The translations under genes were made by a program, and so were the position numbers. A stretch of 64,000 bases of DNA from Hysterium pulicare CBS 123377 (Eukaryota; Ascomycota; Dothideomycetes; Hysteriales; Hysteriaceae), in assembly GCA_000467715.1 (NCBI GenBank), contig AJFK01000289.1, positions 22,052 through 86,051 of the forward strand, written 5' to 3'. The notes under the pieces are model-generated. The model did no database searches. It worked only from the letters and a program-made list of their open reading frames with translations, and was not told the DNA's origin. Shown here piece after piece: positions 1-9,942 of this stretch. How positions within the stretch are numbered: the stretch's first letter is position 1; each line of letters opens with the position of its first letter.

Positions 1-982
1 ACATTATTCTGGTGCACGGGCCAAACCTCCGATACATGATGCAACACCCCAAACGAAGGAAGTCCATTCACTTCATCGAGGAGCCAATCTTTCATGAACT
101 CGCCCTCGACCATCAACTGTCTGCAGCGACGATCAGGAAAGCAGCACAGATGGAGCTCAGGCCTCGCAAAGCTCATCTTAACTTCGAAGAGGATCTCATC
201 GAAGACGCCTCAGATGACTCCAGCACCCTAGAAAGTGTAACACCCAAGCGCGGTCGACCTTCAAATAAAGGCAAATATTCAGTCCTTCGACCTAAAAGCA
301 ACAAGTTCTCTGGCAAAGGCAAGGGTGTCAAGAGAGGCAAAACCACTATCTCCAGCGACGACGAAGATGCTGAGGACAGCGATGCCGCTTCACCAATGGA
401 ACTCACCTCTCCAACGAAACGCAAAGCAAACGACGACCTCGAACCCAACCCTCGCAAACGAGCAGCTAGCCGTTCACCTGAGGCAGAACTGAATTCGCCA
501 CCATCCTCTCCTTCCTCTGTAGACACGCCTAATGAACCTCTGCCTCTACGCTACAAAGCCTCCGCCAAGTCGATGAGTCCAGCCTTTCTCCCGCCTATCA
601 TATCCAGTCCCCTGCCATCGCTCGCAGCAAATGGACCGGGTGATTCATGGATCTGTACCTTTGATGGATGCTCTCAAAAGATATATGGAGCAAGCAAGGA
701 CAACGGTCGAATGCTGATTAAAGAACATCTTGGGCAGCACGCGGAGAAGAGGCAGAAGCAGATTGATCTGGTCATGAGCGAGGAGCAGAAGTTGCGGCTG
801 CCGGTCAAGTAAGTCTTACTCAATTCTCCTTAATCTTTTCAGGTAGCTAATTCGGAAACAGCAACCTCATCAAGCGCATTCGCGAAATGGCTGAACAGCA
901 ACAGAACCTCTTCCCATTCTCCGGTTCTGGCATGGCTTCCGCTTCCGCCATCCCCTTAGCACCAATTGACCGCCGGATGTGA
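1..982 (+). CDS. AT-hook/C2H2-type zinc-finger protein, 5'-truncated by window edge
   Basis: The reading frame is already open at base 3, so the N-terminus lies left of the window. Exons are <3..808 and 862..982, joined by a 53-nt GT-AG intron (donor gtaagt). The visible protein starts with a basic stretch, has an AT-hook-like core (KRGRPSNKGK), long Ser/Glu/Lys-rich disordered tracts, then a divergent C2H2 finger: WICTFDGC, a long spacer, and HLGQH, with an aromatic-rich lead-in. The tail after the intron contains a Gln run and ends in DRRM. AT-hooks bind the minor groove of AT-rich DNA, so a chromatin or transcription role is inferred. I do not recognise a named orthologue. The first ATG in frame is internal, so it is not taken as the start. 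Confidence 0.75.
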
Positions 983-2430
983 TCGGTCTTCCATTTTTGT
1001 CTATCTTCTCTCAATCTCCACTTTTTTCTTTCCGAGATACCTCTTTCTTTCTACTGTGCTAGGCGTTCAAGAAGGGGTGGTTTGCCCTCTGGTCGGGACT
1101 TTGAATTGGGCGGCGGGCTATAACGAGTTTCTCTTTCTCGACAACATACTTTGATGAAGCCATGGATGGACGAATGGGTCACGAGTGAGACACGATTCTC
1201 ACGCTGTATATACAACGTTGGTGGGGGATATATACGGCTGGTTAGGAGGTCGGGTATCCTCCATCCGTAGCTGGAAATGCGATCACTAGATTCAAGCTTC
1301 GATACTCCTCAAACTAAGATTCTTTCAATACCAGCAGCCGACAAGCTTTCAGCAAGTTGATGCACTATCTATGGCCATTTTGGGCTTACACGAAGCCATG
1401 AAAAGCGATCTTCTCCTTTAATTTGAATGCACAATACCAAATGACAACTACTCCCCGAATTGACTCCCCCATAATCCATTGCTTACACGAGTTATACACA
1501 AAGTACATGCAGCGAAATGAGAAACATCACAACCAAAGCGCCCTACATTTAACTCGATGTCTGTATGTACACGTACTTACGTTACTCAAAACCATCTTAT
1601 CACCAATCGCTATCTACATCTCCAAACGTGACCCCGCCATGGCCCCCAACAATATAACCCCATAAATGCTTTGCATCGTCACCTTCCCAAAGAGTCTTAG
1701 TTCCCGGGGTACGTTTAACGAGAGTCGGCGCCTTACCGGCCGATCATAAAGCTTAGATAGCCAACCAACAGCTGGTGATATACACGGCACATGTGCCTAT
1801 CGAGTTGAAAGTTGAAACAAACGAGTCCGGGGGAGTGTTTAGCGAAGTCAACCTTCCACCTTCCTCTTCCAATGATCTCCTGTATGTACAGCATGGCAGG
1901 GGCTTCACCGGGGAGACAAGGCCCTCTATGCACTGCAGATGTGCGTCTTCCAACCCCAGAACCAATAGAACACTCGACTCTGAGCGGGTGTTCCTGATCG
2001 CAACCCAGGGACTTCGAGTTTCAACCCGGACAACACAGAACACTTAGGTAAGGGTATATGTAAGTCAAGTTGATACCCCAGGTGCTGGCGAATGGAGGAG
2101 GGGAACTTGGGCAATTGCGGATGTCTGGCTGAACACAGACAATGCCGACCTCGAATTATATTGTTGGAATATGCGGGATGCACCTTGCATACATGGCACA
2201 GGGGCTCTAGGATGGAGTGAGTAGGTGCGGAAACCACCGATCAGGGACCTATCGTGACCTTCGTTCTATTCGGAGTATATAAGTACCTCTATTTCCTATT
2301 ATCAAGTCCGCTCCTCTAGCAGCGGATTCAATTTCAATCCCGTTCACTCGCTCACTCATAAGCCCTTTCGTTCCTTCGCTAGCCATCTCAGCCACTTAAG
2401 CCTTCAATCCCTACCTATCCAAGACCCAAG
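983..2430. other. Intergenic stretch, no gene seen
   Basis: This is the 3' flank of the truncated zinc-finger gene and the upstream region of the RNase T1-like gene. Several short frames overlap on both strands between 1733 and 2237, but none has family resemblance or splice logic. A TATA-like element lies near the right end. Confidence 0.6.
2276..2283 (+). promoter_or_regulatory. TATA-like box of the RNase T1-like gene
   Basis: The sequence tatataag lies about 150 bases before the ATG at 2431. It is followed by a pyrimidine-rich leader (ctcgctcactcat, ctttcgttccttcgc), which is common in strongly expressed fungal genes for secreted proteins. The call rests on motif and position only. Confidence 0.5.
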
Positions 2431-2997
2431 ATGCGTGCCCTCACTCTCCTCACCCTCTTCCTCGCTCCCCTAGCCCTCGCCCTCCCAGCTACACTCACCG
2501 AACGCCAATCCGCCACCACCTGTGGCAGCAACCACTACACGGCCGCCCAGGTGTCCGCTGCCGCCAACGCAGCCTGCAATTATGTGAAGGAAGGCTCGAC
2601 GGCCGGCGGCTCCAAGTATCCGGAGAAATATAATGATTACGAGGGATTTAGTTTTCATGGCGTTGCGAAGCCGTATTATGAGTTTCCGATTTTGGAGAGT
2701 GGGGTTTATAGTGGTGGTGAGTTGCTTTTTTTTCCCTGAGGCTTTTCTAGGGTTTGAGGGTGGTGGGTTGGGGATCTGGGGAAGAGATGGTGAAGGGGTG
2801 AGTGTTGGGGTTTGGCAAATTGGGGGGAGTGTTTGGAGGTGATTATTCCAGAGTGGAAGGATGCTGATGAACATTTCTGTATAGGTTCCCCAGGCGCAGA
2901 CCGCGTTGTCATTAACAGCAAGTGCGTGTTTGCGGGTGTGATTACACATACCGGCGCCAGCGGTGATGATTTTGTTGCATGCTCTGGAACGAGCTAG
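2431..2997 (+). CDS. Secreted guanyl-specific ribonuclease, RNase T1/N1 family
   Basis: Exons 2431..2716 and 2885..2997 (168-nt intron, gtgagt...tatag) give 132 residues. Residues 1-18 form a hydrophobic signal peptide, followed by a short propeptide ending near ER/QS. The mature part aligns by eye with RNase T1: [40 protein letters not shown] and ITHTGAS. Family enzymes cleave RNA 3' of guanosine. Of the catalytic set, Tyr38 (Y63), Glu58 (E84), Arg77 (R102) and His92 (H117) are present. The residue matching His40 is Glu (E65, in YPEKYND). The splice junction falls exactly inside the SGG/SPGADR motif, which supports the model. It is likely extracellular, used for nucleic-acid scavenging or host interaction; the activity is uncertain because of the substitution. 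Confidence 0.93.
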
Positions 2998-3723
2998 CGG
3001 ATGTCTTGGTTAGGAAGGGTGGTGCAACCAGAGTCAACCTTTTCATTGCCTGCTCTTTGGAGCCCTTGAATTCCCTTTCTTACTTCTGTGGAAGATTCGA
3101 ACTATCTTGGAGCAGATGTTGCCGGATTTTCGGTTTTATTTGGCTTCTTTTCGAATTGAGCGTGGGCTTTTGTTGGTACATGAACATATACTCCCCGTTT
3201 GAGCGTCTCGGGCGCAAAATACGATACTTTATCTTTCAATTTTCTTCGGATAGGGATTAGACCATGATGAAAGTCGTCTCAATCCTAATTCAACACTGGA
3301 TTCGTTTCGGCGCAAAGCTTGACGGCCCAATTAATAGCCACGCTGTTCGGCTCCAAATTCGGGTATACAGAGACTCCAGTATTCAGTATCGTTTCTAGCT
3401 CTTCTTTTATAACCTGAGAAAAAAGCCTGCAATATGATGCAGGAAAAGATAAGAAGGGTGTTGTATCCATCACGGAGTGGACTTATTTTCCTCGGAACAG
3501 GAGAGATTGTTGGGCTCTAGATTATTACTACGATAATAATCTTGATGCGTATGAAAATGTTGAATTTGATTCCACCCCTGATCTCCACCACTGAAAGTTA
3601 CCTAAGCTCGGCAAGACCTGCCCCGAACGTCGGAACCCTTCACCACGAAAAAGGCCCCGACATACAAAGCTCAACGAACATCAACCTCAAATGTCTCCAC
3701 CACCAACACTCCTCCGCACAATC
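2998..3723. other. Intergenic stretch, no gene seen
   Basis: This is the 3' flank of the RNase gene and the 5' flank of PUS4. Short frames on both strands have no recognisable family features. Nothing else is visible. Confidence 0.6.
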
Positions 3724-5270
3724 ATGACTTCCACAACCCAAGAACCCCAAAAAATCCTCCACGGAATATTCGGTAAGTCCAATTGACCCCAACCTCACGT
3801 TTCATAGCCTCCCAAATCTCGTAAGTTTTCAAGACAGCTAACTGAAATAAATCCACAGCAATCCACAAACCCCCCTCCCAAACCTCCGCCGCCGTCCTCC
3901 GCACCCTCCAACACCACTTCAACAGCAGCAAGCTCTTCGCCCCCTGGCTAAAAGACGAACGACGACGCCTCACGCTCGCGAGCGCAAAAGCGAGAACAAT
4001 CCGAAACCTACAAGTGAAGCTCGGTCATGGCGGCACGCTCGACCCGCTCGCAACAGGCGTTTTGATCGTCGGCGTGGGGAAGGGCACGAAATGCCTCACG
4101 CGATTCCTAGAATGTACGAAGAGTTATGAATGTGTGGTATTGTTTGGCGCCGCGACAGATAGCTATGATTCCGAGGGCAAGGTCGTGAGTCGGGCGCCGT
4201 ACGCGCATATCACGAAGGAGAAGATCGAGGAGGCGTTGGAGGGGTTTAGGGGGAAGATTATGCAGAAGCCGCCGATTTTCTCGGCGTTGAAGGTTGATGG
4301 GAAAGCGATGTACAAGTATGCGAGGGAAGGGGGTGAGGTGCCGGAGTTGAAGGCTAGAGCGGTTGAAGTCAAGGAGTTGGAGTTGCTGGAGTGGTTGGAG
4401 CCGGGCAGTCATGGGTACGAGTGGCCGATGGAGGAAGTGGGGAAGGCGGAGAAGGTTGGAGCGGAGAAGTTGATGGGTGTTAGGGATGTGGAGGATAAGG
4501 TTGATGGGGAGATGGAAGGTGTTGAAGGGCCGAGAGGCGTGAAGCGCGAACGTACAGAGGACAAAGACGAAGATGCGACCATTACGGACACGGCATCGGC
4601 ACCTAAGAAGATGAAATCGGATACAGAGCCCCTCATGTCAGGTGCACTGCCTGTAGAAAGCCCTACGGATAATTCTCAGGACCAACCTTCTCCCGTCCAG
4701 GAACCAGACTCCGATACTAAACCACAACCCCCTGCCGCCCGCCTCCGCATGACCGTAACATCCGGCTTCTACGTCCGCAGTCTCTGCCACGACCTCGGCA
4801 TCTCCCTCTCGTCACTCGGCCTCATGAGCGCCCTCATCCGCACACGTCAAGGCGATTACTCTCTAACCCCGAGCTCCGCCTCTGAATTCCCCGTCTTGGA
4901 ATACTCTGATCTCGAAAAGGGTGAGGAAGTATGGGGACCTAAATTTCAAGGGACGTTGAAGGCGTTCATGGAGAGAGAGGGTTGGGAAGCCGAAACTGTG
5001 GGAGCTGACGAGGGTGGGGAGGAGGGGGGGAAGGGAGGGGAGAGGGAGAGGGGCCATCAGAGGAATGCGCAAGATGAGGGAAGGGGTGGTCATGATCGCG
5101 GTCGTGGACGTGGTCGCGGGCATGGAAATCGAAATCAGCGTCGGGATGATGGGAAGGATCGGAGAAGGTATCACGACCGCGAGAACCATCATATTAGGTC
5201 GCGGGATGGCGAAGAGCATAGCAGACGGAATTCTTCGTCGCCGGAGTTTGTAATTGAGAAAAGCGAATAG
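3724..5270 (+). CDS. PUS4: tRNA pseudouridine-55 synthase (TruB/Pus4 family)
   Basis: Exons 3724..3772 and 3859..5270 (86-nt intron) encode 486 residues. The first exon gives MTSTTQEPQKILHGIF, running into AIHKPP after splicing, the usual TruB N-terminal motif. The catalytic motif GHGGTLDPLATGVL follows, with the nucleophilic Asp at residue 78. The substrate motif QKPPIFSALKVDGK and the late motif TSGFYVRSLCHDLG are intact. The enzyme isomerises U55 in the T-loop of tRNAs, in nucleus and mitochondria in yeast. An acidic/basic insert of roughly 100 residues separates the catalytic core from the late motif. The C-terminus carries a long Gly/Arg/Asp/His-rich tail (GRGRGRGHG and RRRYHDREN types) not found in bacterial TruB; this may be an RNA-binding extension. 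Confidence 0.95.
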
Positions 5271-6107
5271 AGGCTGAGACTTTGCTTCCAGAGGCAGGGA
5301 GCTTTGTCGAATAGAAGATCCTCGGATTTTCTACTATCGAAATCCAAGATACCCCTTCAGACTTGAGATAAATCTTATACCCATTTCCAGATGTTTTCGA
5401 GTTTGTCTGCCAGTACACGTTCCTTTCAACCCCGTGTCCACAGCCTCTGGGAATGCCACTGACACTCTTTCGCTGGGTTTAGGTATCCGAGAAATCGCGA
5501 ACTTGGATCTGCAAATGGGAAAAAAATACAAGATAGGGTTCTTGTATTTAGTATTTGGGCTTTGGAATAGGCAAGCTGCCTGATCTCCGGCGCAGCTGGA
5601 GATATCACAACCAAGCCCATTGCGACCGTCTTGGGAGTCCAGACAGTGGCACAGGCGATTTGGAAATTGGAAGTCAAGGAGCCTGATGGCAAAGGAGCAG
5701 TATCACGCTTCCTTTATATGATATCAATAGAAAAAATAAATGATAATGAGATGTTCATTAGGGATAATTCAAAGATCTGATCAAGGTAATACAGAATAAT
5801 AGAAATGGGGAAGGTACGTTCATAGATGGTAATAGATGAAGGAAGAAAATGGGTATCCTAAAGCAAATGGCTGAAATGAAGAGTGAGAAATAAATACATA
5901 GTCCAAATTATAGGAGAAAGAAAATTGTAAGTATGACACAGATAAATAATGGAATGAAGAAGATGAGTTAGGGGCTTCCTTCGTTGACCTGGAATGATGC
6001 AGGATATAAAGTAGACATGTAAGCATAATGTAGGCTAGTGATGAGGAATCTAGAAGTCATAGCGGTGGTAGGGAGCTGCTTAGGCAGTTGAGATCGTCGA
6101 ACTCAGT
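5271..6107. other. Intergenic, partly AT-rich stretch
   Basis: This is the space between two convergent genes, PUS4 and the minus-strand CxxC protein. It becomes AT-rich from about 5700, with simple purine-rich runs. No gene or RNA signal is seen. Confidence 0.6.
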
Positions 6108-6941
6108 TCAAGCAATAGTGTCTGAAGTCTTTCCGTCATCCTGATGTCCAGAATCCTTCCTCTCGGGTACCTTCCTTTCAGGCTCCTTCTTCTCAGGCTC
6201 CTTCCGCTCAGGCTCCTCCCTCTCAGGCTCCTCCCTCTCAGGCTCAGAATTCCGAGAGGCAGACTGAGCTTGTTGCTTCTCTTGGTCACTGGCCTGTTGT
6301 TGAAGACGCCAAATTTGCTCTTGGAGTCGGTCATTGTAGGCCTTAACATCATTTATGTCAAATTTTCGTTCATGCGATTTGATGTGAATGAAATGTATCC
6401 CCCTTCTTCCCTCGGACCAAGTAAGGCGATAATGATCGGTCTTGTAAGCATGGTATAGAAGCCCAGGGCCGAGGAATGTCAATGTGGAATGAGCCTTCAG
6501 TGTTTTCCAGTCTTTGACCATCTAACAATATTTAGCAAATTTATCCCTTAAATGAAGTTAGGGTCTTGTATTTACGTCGTTCTCTTGTGCTCTATTCCAA
6601 CTTACGCAACCTCCGCAAAGCAATTTGTCCGGTTGTTTATGCTTGTCATAAATTGGGAGAAGTGGTTTATGGCCTCTTTCTTTAATGGCAGTGATGGTTT
6701 TGCCCTTAACGGCCTTTCCATCGGCTAGAGAATGAGATTTCTCTGGGCCAATAGCGATTCTTCCTTGTTTGAAAATACTCTTAATACCGGGCATGGCTGG
6801 ATCCTTAGCATCTTCGCAAGGTGTGATAATAACGCCTATCCCTTCGCATAGGGAACATTCGATCATTTTCGTTTTGCAGTCTTCACACCGTGTGGCTCGA
6901 GCTGTCGTCTGTCCACTTGTCCGGGATCGCACCCAAGGCAT
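6108..6941 (-). CDS. CxxC-rich hypothetical protein with EPER repeat tail (5' end uncertain)
   Basis: Exons on the minus strand are 6941..6576 and 6521..6108, joined by a 54-nt intron (gtaaat...gttag). The N-terminal half has paired cysteines typical of small zinc-binding modules: CEDC, CSLC, then CGGC about 75 residues later. The second exon has a Trp/His-containing globular stretch (YHAYKTDHYRLTW), a Gln-rich predicted coiled coil, then tandem EPERE/EPERK pentads and an acidic end. I do not recognise the family. The ATG at 6941 is the only in-frame ATG before an upstream stop, but the frame upstream of it (PSDTDFDLLPIEAF, about 7007-6960) reads like coding sequence. The true start may therefore be in an earlier exon. 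Function unknown. Confidence 0.65.
6160..6245 (-). repeat. 15-bp coding minisatellite (EPERx pentad repeats)
   Basis: About six imperfect copies of a 15-bp unit, ctcaggctcctccct on the plus strand, encode EPERE, EPERK and EPEKK pentads on the minus strand. Units differ by single bases, and the array keeps the reading frame because its period is a multiple of three. Confidence 0.85.
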
Positions 6942-8204
6942 GTTTGAGGATGATGTTAACGCTCGGTATAGTGTAGGAAAGGCTTCGATTGGTAGAAGAT
7001 CGAAATCGGTATCTGAAGGTGTAGGTATGTTCTTGATGTTCGCAGATGATATTTAGGCTCGGTGAAGTATGATGAATGGAGGTAGTAGTTGGTGGTGGAG
7101 TGAGAAAGAAAACCTTTGGGCGACCCTCAATATATACCCCTTGCCAAGCGCATGTTACTCAGCAGTATATGCCAGGAGAGCTCGAGTATGACTGCTCTCC
7201 CATTGATGATTCAGACCTGGAGTCATTGTTGTTGCGTCTATCCAGCACACGGAGCGGACTGAGCTGTGATGACGAGTTCGGGTGCGCTTGATGTACTCAT
7301 CGATGTTCATGACGTGGAGAGCGGAGTACGGGACACCATTGCTGACTAGCTGTTTTATTGAACTTAGGAAAGTCGTAAACAGATACTTAATGATAGAAAG
7401 AGGATTCTGGAAGGTTTAAACCTCTTACCGAAAACTAGAGTGGGGTACTCACAGGTGCAGCGGTGTATGCGACGAAGAGGGATATGACATTTGTATCTGG
7501 GTACCAAGGTTGAACGAGTCTTGTACAGAGACGTCATCTGTACTTGACTAGCGATGCTGATATGACTCTCGTTGACTCGACTGCTGACTCTCGATGTGGT
7601 CGGAAAATATGATGTGGACATGATATATCTTCTGGGATGGTTCTTAGAGAGGGAGGAGTCCGATGCCTGAAAGTTCGGTCAATTTATACATTGTAAATGC
7701 CAGTGTTCTCGACGTTCTTTGATCCGTGTGTCTTGGAAGATCTGTTCTCTCTATGAGTTCGATAGAACATGTCAGTTTGGTTTGGATGGACCGGTCGGGA
7801 TGATGAGCCAAACGATGACATACCAATGTCGAGTCAATTCAACCTTGGTGACATGTTCCAGAGTCAGGTCGCGGAGGTGTCCAAACAATCACTCATGTCT
7901 GACTCCATGCCTGATTTGACTGTTGCGATATATGAATATGATCGGAGTCCTAACCGTCAGGCTCATATCTTGAACCCCAGTGTCATAATGCATTGTGGAC
8001 AGTGCTCCCACGTAACAATTTCCAAATTTCTTAAATGATTCCGTGGTCAATTCGATTCTAATACAGCACATTCATCAGCATTCATCCTTGAGAATTCGAA
8101 AGATACCGTTGTGAAGACACGACTGCACGGGAGACGTACCAGCCAATAGAACCTTTCCAACCAAACCAAAGGAGAACCAAAGACTGAGCCGCAAAACTGC
8201 GACC
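6942..8204. other. Stretch without a confident gene
   Basis: The left end probably holds the missing 5' part of the CxxC gene (see 6108-6941). The rest shows short overlapping frames on both strands. One plus-strand frame, 7769-8038, has an ATG and a fairly protein-like composition but no recognisable motif. The region directly precedes the truncated HET gene, so decayed HET N-terminal sequence is possible, but I could not identify it. Confidence 0.5.
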
Positions 8205-9365
8205 ATGGTCCACCATGATGAAATTCGTCCCCAGACTGGCTCGGCGTTGAGTGAGCGAGAGAAAGCGGACGACCTTTCTGACAATTTCGACGCGTTTTCG
8301 GTTCGCTTCGAAGATGATCAATCCCTCCGACATGCAAGTCCTCTATGGCGTGAAGATGCCACGACTCGCATTCAGACGTTCAGAGCTAGAGAGATAGAAG
8401 AGAGACTGCTGGCGGCATTGAAACTCTATTGCGATGGGCCAGAGTTGCTTTTGGCAGGCTTGTCAGCCTCATTAGGAGAGGGGTCCACGATAACCACCAA
8501 CTTGGAGATGGCCGAATTGAAACGCGCAAGAGAAGTGATGAGCTGTGCGCAGTTTTTCCCACCGGCAGGGGCACTCCATACGAACACCGCCATGTCCGAA
8601 CCGTTATCGAACACGGAAGCTATCCTGGAGAACTGGTACCAGATTGTAATCATATGTTCGAAGCTCCCACTGCTGCCTGTAGGTGGATTCACTGTCATTT
8701 CAGGCATGGCTTTGACGGTTCGTAAAGCTACCCGCTTCAGGTACCTCGGTGGTCTTTGGTTGGAGCACCTTCACTGCGGATTGTTGTGGTGTCCTGACCA
8801 CCCCGAATCGTATGATTTCCCGGCCGCTCCATCATGGTCTTGGGTCTCTGCTGGAGGGCCAGTTCGGATGATCTATAACACGAACTCGACGCATTGTCCA
8901 GGGGCTCTCAATGCCATACTTCGATGCGCTACTATACTGCCAGGCGCCGAGCCGGACAGATACGTAAAGATAGTCGCTGCGCGAATACGTTTAGCAGCCC
9001 GTTGCATCGAGGTTTGGTGCAGAGCCTCTCATCAACTAGTTAGAGGTGACGAGCTGAAACCCACATTAATATACGACATCTTCGATAGCTCCGGGATGCT
9101 GATCGGAAATGGATATCGAGATAGGCCAGCAGTGGAAAACGATGTGGCGCTGCCGTATCTAGCGGTGGCCATATCTCAGAGACAGAGTTCAGAGGGCGAA
9201 TGTACAACAATGACCTACTTCCTCCTTGTGACTTTGAACCCAGTTGATGGCAGAGGGTCACGTCGGCGGGTTGGTGTCGGACACACCGTAAATAGTTTGA
9301 AAAAAGGTGCTTTGGCGGAAGCAGCTTTCACGAGAAGTGAAAGAAGGACTATTTGTATTAGTTGA
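8205..9365 (+). pseudogene. Truncated HET-type heterokaryon incompatibility protein (C-terminal part only)
   Basis: One open frame of 386 codons. Its second half has the order of motifs seen downstream of the HET domain in fungal HET proteins: WYQIV, a LP...ISGMA block, YLGGLWLEHLHCGLLW, then PAAPSWSWVSAGGPV. The HET domain itself, which normally occupies the N-terminal third, is missing. The first 140 residues are unlike the family and upstream sequence offers no candidate exon. HET proteins trigger programmed cell death on non-self fusion; without the HET domain this copy is unlikely to do so. It could be a decayed relic or a gene broken by rearrangement. The frame itself is intact, so expression is possible. 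Confidence 0.7.
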
Positions 9366-9942
9366 GATCTCACTTACCTAGTGAATAAGAAGAAGGAAAG
9401 AGCATTGAAGACGTAGACTCACCTTGACTTTAATGGAATATTGAAGAGAATTTGTGGAGCTGGTGAAGGCCGTTGGAGGTATTACATTTTGGAACAGTTA
9501 GGTGTGATGAGGCTTTAAGGGCCTTGAAGAGATCCCATTTCAAGTTAAAATTGCAGGATCTGTTGAAGTGAAGACTGGTTAAGGTTGAAATGTAGGTAAG
9601 AGAGTGAGGTGGATAAAGTTGCTTACTAAGCTCCACATGATACTGGTTTGCTTTTGCTCCAACACCCCGAGAAATGTCCGCAAACATAGCAGACGAACTA
9701 CTACCGCTTCAGAGTCTAGAGAGCTTTAACCGCTGCCCATGTCGAGGGTGTTGGTCGATACGTAAGAGATGTTCGGGAACCGTACTTAGAGGCGCGACTA
9801 CAAAGCCGATCGATTCCGCCCGACAGCGGGGATCCGAATTGGAACAAAGATCGGCGCAAGGATGGGAAAGCTCATAAGATAAAATCTCCATCGGCGCACG
9901 CCCGAAGTCAATCTCACTTTCACTTTCTGGAATTTACCCATT
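9366..9942. other. Intergenic stretch, no gene seen
   Basis: This lies between the HET relic and the acetoacetyl-CoA synthetase. The last 60 bases include a pyrimidine-rich leader (ctcactttcactttctgg) just before the ATG at 9943. Short frames at 9430-9687 (minus) and 9674-9877 (plus) lack recognisable features. Confidence 0.55.

Noticed and set aside
1733-2237. Five overlapping frames on both strands
   Set aside because: Mutually exclusive overlaps, no recognisable family, and position in a promoter region.
7769-8038. 89-codon plus-strand frame before the HET relic
   Set aside because: Composition is plausible but there is no HET motif or other recognisable feature.
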